DNA of 64,000 nucleotides from Tubiluchus corallicola (GCA_030141605.1 JAQGDQ010002380.1:194501-258500); one strand, 5' to 3'; positions 11,776-24,289 are shown, counted from the stretch's first letter. Notes: generated from the sequence alone by a model not told the origin. Numbers and translations: made by a program.

Positions 11776-12360
11776 TTAAAGGGAAACAGGATGATTTTTC
11801 ATATACTACCCCATTTTCAAGTACGGCAAGTAGTATACTTTTTAACAGGTGCAAAAGCATTTCTGATAAATAATATATTAAAATCTTAATTAACGGCGGG
11901 CGAGCCTAACAAGTGATGACATCAACATCTAACATAATTTTTAACATCAAAAACATTCGCTGAGCGCATGCTTCCGAAAGCGAAAATTGAAGTACAGTGC
12001 TACTGTAAGAGATTCAGTGTGTTGTAGTAAAACTCGGCAAGTTTTAAGATAAAAATTCAAATTTCAAATTTACCGCTGTACACACGCAAGAGCTGTCGAA
12101 CGTGTAGATTTCGTCACAAATTAGCACATCCGAACTGAGAGGCACAGCACCTGTTTTTTCTGCAACTCTTTCCGAAATGCAGGCGCTAGTGCCCGTCCAA
12201 CTAGCGAATGGCGAAATGTATGTAACAGCGAAAAGCTGGTGGCGCCAACGCGAAATTGTGTTTGTGTGGTAATAATTCTTTCGCGTAAGTCATTTTTGAA
12301 AAAAAATAGTATGTTATTGTTTTGACTTACAGTTTAACATTGGGTCCGGTTTTGCTTTAA
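11776..12360 (+). mobile_element. Family A MITE-like repeat, copy 2 (full length)
   Basis: Bounded by TTAA at both ends. The left end reads TTAAAGGGAAACAGGATGA and the right end, reverse-complemented, TTAAAGCAAAACCGGACCCA, an imperfect terminal inverted repeat. About 585 bp, with no open frame of note. TTAA at both ends suggests a 4-bp target duplication as used by piggyBac-type transposases, but the inverted repeats do not start with the usual CCC, so superfamily is undecided. Confidence 0.8.
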
Positions 12361-13224
12361 AAGGAGCTTAACAATGTAAAGCCCTTAGAGCGGTGGTCAA
12401 AACCTGATGGTCCAGCGTTGACCTAGCTCACAGTGCTGATCAAGGTTTTTTAACTTGTGTTAAGCCAATTAACATTTTGTTAGTAGATTCTCGCCCCTTG
12501 ATGTTTTAATCTGGCCTTGACTTAGTCTGATATTTGGACTTGAACTGGGTTAGGTATAGGTGGGTGCCAGTAATATTTCAATTAACTTTAGTTTCAGCTA
12601 TGTCGTTGCTGACAAGTCTTCTTGAATAATAACGTTGATCCCCTGATAAAAGAGAGGTCTGCTACATTTCACGTACACGAAGCCTCTGCAGAGTTGGCCA
12701 CTTTCCAAATGGCGCTCCAGCACTCAGCGACAGGTCCTACTATATGTACATGTTTGTGGCGAGACCGGTGCATAGCTCGTTATCAAAGATTAAATATTAG
12801 TTAGATTATTGAGTGAGATTATTAGTGACCACACAGCTAATAATCACACCCTCTACACCAGCTTTACTTATCTAGCTGCTTTTAAACACGTTAAGTGATG
12901 TTTTTCAAAGTTTATCCTCACAAAATCGTCTGACATGATGATGTAAAATGTTATGACATGCTGTAAGTTAAGTTATACTTTTAAGGCCACGTATCCACTA
13001 AAAGTACAAACAGACACGCACAGAAACAAATTTTTTCCTTCTGACATTTTCTGCTGCAAAAACTGCATCAGCTAAGCACGCGCGCAACGCAAGAAAGCTT
13101 GAAAATAAATCTGATATGTGGCTGAAATACTGTTAGAACAAAATATAATTTTTTTACTCTAAAAAACTTTTAATGTTGTGGTAAGAAAGGGTTCAAACAA
13201 TCTTTGAAAAAAGAGCAAAATAAG
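12361..13224. other. Intergenic DNA, nothing recognised
   Basis: No supported feature. Confidence 0.5.
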
Positions 13225-13560
13225 TAAACATTATAAGTTGTACAAGACGAAAACAAAACTAATATATTCGTTAGTCAAAGTAAACATTATAAGTTGTACA
13301 AGACGAAGAGAAAACTAATATATTCATTAGTCAAAGTAAACATTATAAGTTGTACAAGACAAAGAGAAAACTAATATATTCATTAGTCAAAGTAAACATT
13401 ATAAGTTGTACAAGGCAAAGAGAAAACTAATATATTCATTAGTCAAAGTAAACATTATAAGTTGTACAAGGCAAAGAGAAAACTAATATATTCATTAGTC
13501 AAAGTAAACATTATAAGTTGTACAAGACAAAGAGAAAACTAATATATTCATTAGTCAACG
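13225..13560 (+). repeat. 56-bp tandem repeat, six copies
   Basis: Units begin TAAACATTATAAGTTGTACA at 13225, 13281, 13337, 13393, 13449 and 13505, an exact period of 56. Copies differ by a few substitutions (GACGAA/GACAAA/GGCAAA), which implies recent expansion. There are no spacers. Confidence 0.97.
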
Positions 13561-13740
13561 CCTAGTTTAGAGAAACCATTTGTTACTGCATTAAAGTATT
13601 TTAAATTTATACAATAAACTTGTTATGGAGCCTTACAGCTGTTAGGTATTTGGACTAGTTGCTTATTATTTGAAATTTTCGTTTTTCATGTACATGTTAA
13701 GTGTGTAGAATATTAAAAAGAATAATCTACGTAATACTTT

Positions 13741-14175
13741 ACACACAAAGCTATGTTGTTTATCGTAACCTGCTTGAGAGACTTACGTAAGTAGAAACGA
13801 AAATTCTTACTGTAATTTAAAATGCTCGCGCCAACTGGTTAAATGTCACTGACTCACCTTCCCAATGTGCACCACTGACTCACAAAAAACGTATTTTTAG
13901 TCTTAGTGTGAAGATACAACAATTTATCTTTTTGCTTAATGGTGAAGTGTGCTCTACGAATGCTCTGACTATTTTTCAAATTCTACGCAATGTTATATAA
14001 ACTTGTTTCAAACGACTTACTGTCAAAATGGCTGCTCTTAACGGTCTCATTGCGGAAGGTTAAATTTACAAGTTTTGCACAGCATTGCTTCTAATACAAG
14101 CTGTATGAGTTATAAGGCAATACGTAGGTGATACAAAATTTCAAAACGAATTTTTTTCACCTTTATAAATGTAAT
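13741..14175 (+). mobile_element. Family B MITE-like repeat, copy 2
   Basis: Aligns along its length with 8140-8605: the ACTTACGTAAGTAGAAA block, GGTTAAATGTCACTGACTCA, GTGTGCTCTACGAATGCTC, TCAAAATGGCTGCT and CAAAACGAATTTTTTTC. Noncoding. Confidence 0.8.
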
Positions 14176-14348
14176 GGTTTTTCTTGTGTTTTAAATGCAC
14201 GTTATGCATAAAAGTAAATGAATGGATTTAGGCCGTAACTTTACGTACCGAGCTACATGTATAGGTTTTTCCTGTAGAAGGCATGCTGGTGTGACACTTT
14301 TCTTCTGGTTAAAGCCGGACATAAATATTCAATTACCTATTTATTTTA

Positions 14349-14815
14349 ATGTCATCTCATCTCATCTCACCTCATCTCATCTCATCGCATCTTCTCTCCT
14401 CTCCTCTCATTGCATTTCGTCTCACCTCACCTCACCTCAACTCAACTCACCTCATCTCATCTCAATTTACCTCACTTCATCTCATTTCATCTCATCTGAT
14501 CTCAACTGATCTCATTTCACCTCACCTCATTTCATCTCATCTCATTCCATCTCAACTGATCTCATTTCACCTCACCTCATTTCATCTCATCTCATTCCAT
14601 CTCAACTGATCTCATTTCACCTCACCTCACCTCATCTCATTTTATCTCATCTCACCTCATCTCAACTCATTTCACTTCACCTCACTTCACCTCACTTCAT
14701 CTCATCTCATCTCATCTCATTTCACCTCACCTCACCTCACCTCATCTCATCTCATCTCATCTCATCTCATTTCGTCCCACCTCACCTCACCTCATCTCAT
14801 CTTGTCTTACCTCAA
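14349..14815. repeat. CTCAT/CTCAC pentanucleotide array
   Basis: About 470 bp of CTCAT, CTCAC, TTCAT and TTCAC pentamers. A 50-bp higher-order unit starting CTCAACTGATCTCATTTCAC recurs at 14501, 14551 and 14601. Open frames through it are artefacts. Confidence 0.97.
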
Positions 14816-15587
14816 TAGATTTTTTGTACAACGTGTCATAATACATACACACATTAAGCAATATAAATTTATATATATAAGCAGAATTAATCAACAAAGA
14901 AATATTTTAAAACTTGCTGTTTTGAATTAAATTGGCTCAGAGTCATTATTGCACTGCGTGGTCTCTGTAAGGAATTAGAGGGGTTTCTGCGGTTCCGTGG
15001 ATATGCGCATTCATACATATGCAAATTTTGTGATGAAAACTGAGAGTCTTTGCGGACTATTGCGAGCGCAGTGGATACGCACCCTAAGTTATGCTGATAT
15101 TATCCTTGAATTATTGGGCCGCATTAAACAGGAAGGCTTGTCCACATCACGACATGATTGATCAAGATTATTGACCAAGATTATCATTTTCACAACACTG
15201 AAATTACACGGAGCGTGAAACCCTTTGAAATCGAGCAACAATACAGCTCCTATCACGCACGGTAATAATTAAAGTGGGAGAGAAGAAATTGGATGAAACA
15301 TCTCAAACTTCCATCAAGAAAAGTTGAGCATTTCGTCCTTGAGTCTTGTCAGGTGGTTATTAATCTTCCTGAGCTGATCTCAGTCACAAAAGTGCAATGA
15401 CAAAATATAGCAATCATTCTGCAAGCGACACCCACACAGTGGTGGATTTAGGACAGGGCCACTGGGGTTGCTGCTCCGGGGCTTCCACGTAAGAGGGTCC
15501 TCCATAATGTGCATATAATCAAGTTCATTTACTACACATTGTTGACTTTAATTAACTAAATTTATGATAAAACAATAATAACAATCA
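14816..15587. other. Intergenic DNA; possible transposon end near 15438
   Basis: CAGTGGTGGATTTAGGACAG near 15438 resembles the ends of hAT-type nonautonomous elements, but no matching right end was found downstream. Confidence 0.35.
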
Positions 15588-15775
15588 TGACTGACTGACT
15601 AGCTGGCTGGCTGGCTGACTGTCTGACTGACAGACTAACTGACTGACTGACTCATTGACTCACTCACTCACTGATTTGATTTAACTATTTATTTCGAACT
15701 GACTGACTGACGGACTGCCTGCCTGCCTGACTTACTGATTGACTAACTAACTAAATGAATGAATGAATGACTTTT
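15588..15775. repeat. GACT/GGCT/GCCT tetranucleotide array
   Basis: Imperfect (GACT)n, (GGCT)n, (ACTC)n and (GAAT)n blocks in succession. Confidence 0.93.
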
Positions 15776-18300
15776 TGGATATTTACACATTTTACTTACT
15801 TTCTTAGACTTAAGTTAATCAGCCATTAGCGATATGTCATCAAAGGATTCAAAATTGCTAAAAAATACAATAAAGAGGCGTTTGGCGGACTGTGCTATGA
15901 GAGCTTACATCACTCACCCAGATGCTCTATAACCGGTTGCTCTGGGACGCCTACATTTCTTAATTCAATCTGTGCTCACGAGACGCTAACCAACACCTTA
16001 CAGAGACAATTTGGGATACCTATTTTTGCATAACGCCGTGACTGACCTAATGTACAAACTATCGATAATTTGCAGCCATTTTAAACATTAAGGTGCGTCT
16101 TAAATACGATAAATAATTCAAAGATGCATTCATCTTAAACCGCCACCTCCAAATAGTGCACATATTAGAATTAGAATTTCGTGAAGATACAATTGCACTT
16201 ACTTCTGCTTCCATACACTGCGTGGTCATCTAGAATCTCATTGACTTAACACGATGGGTAGATGATAAAAGATATATGTTCGTCCACAAATGCACGTTCT
16301 TTACATTTAGCACATGGCTTCATCAGCATTCTTAACTTCTACTTCAACTAGGTAGCGAAAATGCGATTGGTTGACATTATTAAAGGAATCATGATAGTGA
16401 GGTAACTTTTTATTTGCATGTCTATTAAACTTCGTTCATTAGAAAAACAAATAACCGTTCACAAATACAAATATTATCGATGTATAAACGTTATTTGTAC
16501 ACAGTCCATCTTGGCGCGAGTGAATCATGAGAGTACGCTGCACAAAATTACTTGCCTCTGTCGTGGGATAAACTTGTTTCAAAATTGAAGCCAAGTCAAG
16601 CTTAACCGGCTTATCACTTGCACTGCCTATTGGTCGCCACTAGTTAAAGTTGAGTAAACAAACACAAGTTTATAATGTCAGCTAAAACTTTCAGTATGGA
16701 GGAAGTTTTTATTCAACAAAAAAACGATTAGCATGTAACAGAAATTATTTAGGACAAGTGTACAGCTGAAAATGTATGTATTATGCGAACATCGGATAAT
16801 TCGTACAAGCGCATCGTTCGTATTAACCGAAGTTATGCTTGTGCCGCCATAGTCTTTAATTACAGCTTGCATTTCGTGCAGATTTGCTTTTTTGGATACT
16901 GCATGTTGTTTCTGATGTGTCATCACGATTGTTTATCATATTACAAAAGTTGCTAAACAAGCGCCACCTTGCTGTAACCTTGGGTGTTACGTAAACTTAG
17001 CACATAGAAAATTCAGCGCACAAAGGGTTAGAATGACAATGGATGTTAAAACGACACCCAATTAGCGTGACACTTGAGACCCAAAACTCAATTACCTGCA
17101 GACTAAGTTCAAGTGACAACTCTCAATTAACAGAGGATGTTTTTAACTTAGAAACGTTTTTTAAAGCTTTTGTTCTGAAATATCTAACACTCTGAGGAGA
17201 TTTTGTCAGACAATAATATCAGTAATTCGATGAACAGATAATAAATTTACACTACTGGATGTTGTCTTAATTTACTTTGGCAAAATTTGGCTGTGCACCA
17301 CAGAGTCCTGTGACAGTGGAAGCTATTACAGCGGTCTCCTCCAGAAAGGAGAGGAGCGTCATTTCCAGTGAGGGACTTCTCTTATACGAGCATCATAAAG
17401 AACATCATTAAAGAAAGCAAGCTGTGCTTCAATAAAAACAAACTTTATTAAGAAGACTTGGTCAGAAGTTAGATGCTCAGGTTCGCTTATTTTCGTTTTC
17501 TACTCCCGCCCTAGAATCTCTCTTGAATAAGTCCATTTATTTACAGCTGTGCTGCAAGACTTACCAGCTGAAAAATCAGAAATCACCAAGACAACATGGT
17601 GATTGTGGAAAGTGCTATTTTTGGTGAGATGCGCTCCATGCATGGAGGTTAGTGAGACATAGGATGTTTGTAAGAATTAAAAGCGTCTGTAGAACATGTG
17701 TTTATCAGTAAGAGATTGCCACTTCATTTTCTGTATACATAATAACACCAAAATTATGTGTTTATTTATATTTACGTAATACAAATTACAGTGATAAAAT
17801 AATTTCTCAGTTACTAAAGTAAATTATGCATGCAAACTACAGACGATATTACGATAAATAAAAAGTTAAAACTGGCTGAAATATATGGTGAAATGTGCCA
17901 ATATCGTACACGTCGGACAATTCGTTTTAGGCTTTTACAGAATATAACAAGATAGTATAGACACTCTTTTTCCTTCCTTCCTTTTCCACCCTTTCATTAG
18001 TAAAAGAGAAGAAAAACAGAGTTTATTCCACTTTGTTATTTTTGGTACAACCTTGAAGCTCACTGTTCGATATTAGCCCAATATTTTACCCAATATAATT
18101 TTATAAAGCATTAAAACGATTCTGCATTAAATTACGGTAAGATTAAACAAAGAATAAAAAGAAAATGTGTCTCAAATGTGAGCCCTTTCTTTAGGCCGTC
18201 CCTAGCAGAAGTGAATGCTTGACTGAGATTCATTTATTTACACTCTATGAATGAATGTCTTTGTGCACGAGTTACAGGAAGCTGTAACTCGTTAAAACGT
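15776..18300. other. Intergenic DNA, nothing recognised
   Basis: No coding or repeat signal that I can support over this 2.5 kb. Confidence 0.45.
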
Positions 18301-18338
18301 AAAACGTTAAAAATGAAAACTTTAGAAAACTAAATACA

Positions 18339-18791
18339 ATGCAAAACTACGCACTTAGATTAATTCATGGCTCCTCTAACAAAACTGCTAAACAACATGC
18401 TGCTTCTGCAACAAGCTTAAGAGCGTCCGCAAAAATACCAATATCAGAAGCCTATCGAGATTACAAAACACTGATATTTCTTTATAAATATATCAATAAA
18501 CTGAGCATTCCATTTATAAACAATCCCTTAGCATTCATTCCTGATACCACTTTAAACAATAGAACACACAATTTAAAGCAAATTACAGTAAACAATAAAT
18601 TTGGAAATAACTCTATATCAAAACAGGCCATACATTTATGGAACTTACTACTCAGTGACATAAAACTAATAGAATCTCTCCACCAATTTAAAAAGAAATT
18701 AAAAGAATATCAATATAACAGGTGTCAAGTTCCACATTGTGCATCTGATACTAATTACACAGACTCAACTTTCATCTACCCCCGCCCCTGA
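18339..18791 (+). pseudogene. LINE ORF2 3' fragment, reverse transcriptase C-terminus
   Basis: A 150-codon frame fits the region after the RT domain of CR1/L2/jockey-like LINEs: QNYALRLI, then IPISEAYRDYKTLIFLYKYI, then a basic segment with NNRTHNLKQ, SISKQAIHLWNLL and a closing LHQFKKKLKEY. The RT catalytic core is absent upstream, so this is a 5'-truncated copy. It ends in TGA and is followed by a 3' UTR (next entry). Confidence 0.7.
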
Positions 18792-19235
18792 CTCCATAAA
18801 ACGATTAAAAAAGTAAAATTTTTAAAAAATTATGTAATGTAATACGTGTTACGTCAGTTTTGTAATGTCAAATGTAAAAATAGTGAAAGTAATGAGTTAA
18901 CATTAACAAAATGTAATGAGTGAAATTTATGTAATGTAAAGCATGTTTCTGTTGTGTCATGAAAAATGTATATATGTGTAAAATATGTCATGTAAAATTT
19001 AATGTACTTTTGTAATATTGTTTTGTAAAAATATTTTAATATTGTGTTTGTAAATATGTTCATTTATTGCATATAATTAGGCCTTAGTTTTGCACTTTAG
19101 TTTTTTTTTTAGTCTGCACTGGACGCATTTGTCTTGAACAGTGTTGTTATTTTAACATTACGCTGAGGATTACTCAATTTTATTATAATGAGTGAGCCAT
19201 TTTAATGACAAATAAAGAATTAATATATATATATA
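18792..19235 (+). mobile_element. LINE 3' UTR
   Basis: The last part (CATTTGTCTTGAACAGTGTT, CATTTTAATGACAAATAAAG, then an AT dinucleotide tail) is closely matched at 52955-53075. That shared, tail-ended block defines the 3' terminus of this LINE family. Confidence 0.65.
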
Positions 19236-20325
19236 TAAGCCATGTGATTTTGGCAATTGTTTTGTTGGAGAAAAATGTTACAAATAATCCGCTTTACGTT
19301 CATTTTCTGGTAATCTCTAATAATAGCCTAGGACGCCAAAGTTTGAGGAGCGTCACGTTTTAGACAAAATTCTTATTCTCCTCGGAAAATGTGCATACTT
19401 TCATATTCATGTAAACGGCGCATGTTATAACACACCACAGGCAGTTACTCATCTCCCCTTCTATATATGTACCACATAACAAACAGATGCAAGGTATTAC
19501 ACAACAAACAGTTGCGCAATTGCACGAATATAAACGCTGTGCAAATACACATAAATAAGAATGATCACGTAGAAACTAGGTTAATAGTGTTTCTAATACA
19601 CCACAAGTAATTGTTTAATCTGCTCATTGCATTAACAGCCACAAATTCACAATAGAGATGGGCAGCACAGAACTAGGGCGTCGCAAAGTCTTGATACGCC
19701 CCTGCTAATAGCGCAGGTACTCAACGAAAAAAGTAGTTACTAGAATAGCAATCTCATGTAAATTATAGAGACATATAAAAACATGCGATAAACTGATTTG
19801 AGGAAAGCAGGAATAATGGTGATCTTGTCATGGAACTTGGGATATATAAGAACGCTAACGCTGTTGTTTGAAATTTCCTTAATGTCTGCTGTTCGTGTAA
19901 CACTGGCGTGGCTCTTTGATATCGATTATTTGCAAGTTACCACATGGACGTGGATCGTCTTGTGTTTTTGTTTGCGGAGTTTTTTTTTGTTTGCTTGCTT
20001 CAAATTTTTGCTCACTGTTTGTAAGTTGGTTTTCTTAACTCAAATAGCAAATGCTCGTGGCCCAGAACGTTTAAAAAATTTTATGTGAAAAACTACAAAA
20101 CCAAACGCCAAAAAAATGTTTCACGTATTAAATAACTTGTAAATGTGTTTGGGCAACATTCCGGGGATTTTTCCTTGCACAAGTAAGATGCTGGAAAGCA
20201 AACACAAGTATACGTAGATGATTTTAAGTTATTTTCATTAATGGAAATGCGTTCTGCAGGCTTTGCTATTTATTACATGCAGAAATGGGATGTTTTGTGT
20301 GTCAGTGCAAAACCAGAGACCTCTC
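19236..20325. other. AT-rich intergenic DNA, nothing recognised
   Basis: A 96-codon hydrophobic frame at 19798-20088 has no domain signature and is not called. Confidence 0.5.
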
Positions 20326-20775
20326 TGTTGATGTTGTTGTTGTTGGCATTTTTCTGTCTCGGAAGACAATGGAGTGTGCGCTAAGAGAGTCAGTTATTGA
20401 TCACATTGATGGAGCTGCAGCGTCGACTGTGGCTGAGCAGTCCGATCCTTGAACCACTGGAGTGGCTTCTCCAGGGCGCACGCCTGGGTAAGGTGTATGG
20501 AGATCCTGAGTTGCCCAGACAACAGGAACCCCTCTCTTCCTCCCTGGTGTAGTGCAGAGAAAGCAGAGCGATACGTTTAGTACTAGGTTGACTGCAGGAG
20601 GTGCCGGAGTCAGTGAGCATGCTGCATTGGTCCGCCTTCGGGGCTCCACTCCTGATTTGGAAGGTTTACTCCTCTACACATGGCCGTTGGGTCTCTTGAC
20701 CTCCTCCGCCCTCTAACCGTTGGCTGCTTGTGCAGCTCCTCCGCCTAGTGTCGAGATACAGTGTGCGCATCCCGC
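20326..20775 (-). mobile_element. GC-rich body and CAA tail of a 5S-headed SINE-like element
   Basis: Directly downstream (minus strand) of the 5S-like sequence lies about 450 bp that is much more GC-rich than its surroundings. It ends in a tail of CAA triplets (seen on plus as TTGATGTTGTTGTTGTTGGC). A Pol III 5S head, unrelated body and simple tail is the layout of SINE3-type elements. Open frames of 76-82 codons inside are probably chance. Confidence 0.5.
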
Positions 20776-20895
20776 AAGCCTACAGCACCTGATATTCCTA
20801 GGCGGTCACCTATCCAAGTACTAACCAGGCTCTACGTTGTTTAACTTCGGTGATCAGACGAGAACCGGTGTTTTCAACGTGATTTCGCCGTAGTC
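20776..20895 (-). rRNA. 5S rRNA-like sequence (pseudogene or SINE head)
   Basis: A 120-bp minus-strand stretch matches animal 5S rRNA end to end: CTCGTCTGATCACCGAAGTT, then GCCTGGTTAGTACTTGGAT, then GGTGACCGCCTAGGAATA and GGTGCTGTAGGCTT. The internal Pol III promoter regions are recognisable, but several usually conserved bases differ (GGATAGGT for GGATGGGT, AATATCAGGTG for AATACCGGGTG). There is no T-run terminator directly after the 3' end. It is therefore more likely a 5S-derived retroposon head or pseudogene than a functional gene. Confidence 0.8.
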
Positions 20896-22766
20896 ACAGA
20901 GACATATAGAGATCTCTCTATTTCCGTAGCAAAACGTTTGTTTCTGCGGCAAAACTGTGTGCTAGCCATCTATCGTAAATGTCGAATGAAAATAAAATAT
21001 TTTTTATGATTTGTTTCTGTTTTTAAAATTTTCTTCATTTTTCAAACTTTTATAGTCATTTAAAGACTTTACAAGCAAGATTCGATACATTCGAAACGCA
21101 GCGTTCAATTTTGTAAAGGTTAATTGGGCCCTGTAAAGCTATTTGACTTGCAGTGTGTCCACCTCCAGGGAAATTCCTCAGATTGAGATGACATTGACTG
21201 AACTAGTCCTATTCGAAATACAGCTACAGGCTGGCCTGTGATTAGATATGGACACAGGCTATTGTTTCATAGAAATGGCTTCTATTTCGCTCTAAGACGA
21301 GTCAATAATTTGAAATGAAAAGGCGAGTTTTGCGCCCTAAAGCACAAGTGGGCTTTCAAATTTTATCTCTGCATCCACTCACCGCCCCCTTGTAATTTCA
21401 GTAACTCCCTCTTGAGTGAGGCGGGATGTCATTTGGATGAGTAATCCTTGACATTCTTACATGAAGTTGCCTCAATTAAATCACCCGTATGTGGAAACTG
21501 TACACAAATCCAAGACATATACATACTGCCTACTAAAATTAAACGGCTACCTGTATGTAATTAAGTGATCGTCTGCAATTAATTTGTCCACGTTTAATTG
21601 CTGACAATCAAGTAATACTCTTACGCTCACGTGTAAAGGGTTCACCAAATAATAGGCGACCTCGTACCGGAAAAGACCGTAATAGATTAAAGCCGACAAA
21701 ACCATGAAAAGAATCACTTAATTCTGAATAAAGAACGTGCACTTGTTTTAATAACCTATATTGTCGCCATTCGTAGCTCTGGTGGCGACTAATCGACGTC
21801 GGGTACACAGTCACCGGAATTTCTCAATGAGACTGCTGTTATGACTCATTTCCTCAGCAACTTTGTTGAATTTGTTATTTCTGAGGATAAAAAGTAGGAT
21901 AAAATTTAGAAAATAGATTACAATATTAGAAAAAACACCGAAACATTTATATTATATCTACTTCTAGTTCTAGTAACTTCTGTGCCTAGTGCGTTCAACG
22001 TTTCTTGCCCATACCAGTACTTTCAACAATTTAATTCAATTCTTCTTTGTTTCTGTAAAAGAAATTGCACACAGAGACCCATAGAGAAATTACTGTGGTA
22101 AGACTACAGAAACCCACAAGTTGTTCATATATTTAAGACGTCAGCAAAAATTCAGCCACTGTATGCAGTGATATCTCTCTCACTTAATTTTAACGATGGT
22201 GAATACAGGTAATTTCATTACAATTTCTATACAAACTAAAAACTGTGAAAGTAAAGAAAACCGGGAAACTGTCATTTGCTCGCAGGACACGTGTCTAATG
22301 CGAGTAACGAAATGTGAAGCATTGTTAGTGATGCTTAGTTAGGCTCATTCAGCTTGACAACAGGAGTTGCGTTGTTTCGTGAGCAAATAAATCCAATTTA
22401 GAGGCACTAGAAAGGTCGTTGAAGTCAATCGTCCATCGTGTTTCATGACCATTGTCAGGCTGCCTACTTTAATGCCGTTTTCATTTCATGTCAATCTTTA
22501 ATGTCGTAGAAATTTTTACGGCATCTCAAAAAAAAACTTGAGAACATTTTACTAACATCTTAAGAAACTGAAGAGTTTCTATTAACTCATCGTAAATGAT
22601 TTTCGTAACTCATCATAAATAAATAAAATTGCAAGGATGTTTACTGGAGAAAGTGATTCGTTTTTGCACCTTCACGGGTCGTACAAATGTGCAAAAATTA
22701 AGTAGCTATTTAACCATAAATATTTGTGATCAATTTAATTAAGAAAAAAAAACAAGCGAAAACTAG
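20896..22766. other. Intergenic DNA, nothing recognised
   Basis: No supported feature. Confidence 0.45.
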
Positions 22767-23378
22767 TTAAAGGAAAACAGGATGATTTTTCACATGCCGC
22801 CCTATATTTATAAGTATACAGCAAAAAGTATACCGCATACATTTTAGCATCTATAATAATGCTAAAGTGTTTGTGATAATAAAATAATAGTTTAAAAACT
22901 TAACTGACGGCTGGAGATACCAGCAAGCGATGACGTCAGAACTGAACACAGTTTTGTAACAGCCAAACATTCAACGAGCTTGATGCAAGTGTTTGCAAAA
23001 AACAGAAATGGAAGTATAATGCTACTGTACAACATTGACTGTGGTACACAAAAAACTTGTCGAATTTATGTTTAAAACTTTAAAACTTAAAACCGCCGTG
23101 TTGTCATGCTATTTCACCAAAAAAAGGTAATACGTCAGAACTGAACAGAGACGTACAGTGCTTGTTTTTTATGCAATGTGTTTTCGAGATGCAGATACTA
23201 TGTCTATTTAACTACTGTAGCTAATGGCGCATGAACACCGAGCGCACGCAAAATTAAACTTTGGTGGTAATAATTCTTTTACGTAAGTCACATAAAAAAA
23301 CAATTATGTGCACTTTTAATATTTTACACATTAGATTACTTTTAGCTATAGCTTAAGATTGGGTCCTGTCCCCTTTAA
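22767..23378 (+). mobile_element. Family A MITE-like repeat, copy 3 (full length)
   Basis: Left end TTAAAGGAAAACAGGATGAT; right end reverse-complemented TTAAAGGGGACAGGACCCAA. TTAA is present at both ends. Internal blocks match copy 2 throughout. About 612 bp, noncoding. Confidence 0.82.
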
Positions 23379-23831
23379 GGAAAGAGTTGACAATTCTTTT
23401 TTTGTCTCGCTTTAGTGCACTTAGAAACGAAACTACTCATTCATGCATTAATTTTAATTTTAACCAAATCTAGGCAGAATATTTTTAAGAATAACATACC
23501 GCATTGATAAGATATTATTTGTTCTTGTTGCCATCTTTGTCGTGGTCGCGGTTGCGACTGCTGCTGCTATTGTTGTTATGTGTTGTTATTTCAAGTAAGC
23601 ATTCTAGAGAATTCTCTGCCTTGGGACCAGTATGTGATCTCGCACATTATGTTAATTATGTAGAAATATCTGTAATCACGAACACGAAGCTAATTAATTA
23701 CCATGCTGTATGTACCCAATAGAGCTATATTTATTCTGCATCCTATGTCCATGTATTTTTCAAACAAATTACTGCTTCATGAAATCTTATCATGGATAGT
23801 CCTTAAAATCCCTGCGTAAGTTTCTAAAAAT

Positions 23832-24025
23832 CGATCAGAAGATAAGACAGGACAGGACAGGACAGGACAGGATTGGACAGGACATGGCGGGACAGGACAG
23901 GACAGGACAGGACAGGACAGGACAGGACAGGACAGGACAGGGCAGGGCAGGGCAGGGCAGGGCAGGGCAGGGCAATACAAGATAAGATAAGATCTTTATT
24001 TAAATTCGAGCTTATCTTCTGATCG
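23832..24025. repeat. GGACA then GGGCA pentamer array inside a 15-bp inverted repeat
   Basis: A block of GGACA units (about 23845-23940) turns into GGGCA units (about 23940-23972), one base change spread through adjacent copies. The array sits between CGATCAGAAGATAAG (23832-23846) and its exact reverse complement (24011-24025). On the minus strand AATAAAGATCTTATCTTATC precedes the array, so it may have grown from a retroposon tail. Confidence 0.93.
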
Positions 24026-24208
24026 AAGAGAACTAAATACATCAAAAACAATGGTGATTATGGTCAGACTGCTCACTCGTGAGAGTACTGTTATTTGGTG
24101 TTTCCGTGTGGTTGCACAACAATTTTCTTACTAAAATTTTGAAACGTATGTATAGTAGCGTCAGCTTATAGTAGGGGGTGAGCATTCTCTATCAGAAAGC
24201 AAAGAAGG

Positions 24209-24281
24209 AGTTTACAATTCCCCACGAAATTTTAAGTACTGTAACCCTAGACCTAACATTGTGTGTGGGGAATTGTAAACT
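24209..24281. repeat. Perfect 17-bp inverted repeat (hairpin)
   Basis: AGTTTACAATTCCCCAC at 24209-24225 is exactly reverse-complemented at 24265-24281 around a 39-bp spacer. A very small foldback element is possible. Confidence 0.9.
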
Positions 24282-24289
24282 TTAGCCCA

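Noticed and set aside
13225-13560. Possible CRISPR-like direct repeats
   Set aside because: Units abut head to tail with no unique spacers, and the window is animal DNA.
15438-15510. Complete hAT element starting CAGTGGTGGATTTAGG
   Set aside because: No mirrored right end or flanking duplication was found nearby.
20776-20895. Functional 5S rRNA gene
   Set aside because: Several conserved bases differ, no T-run terminator follows, and a SINE-like body is attached.
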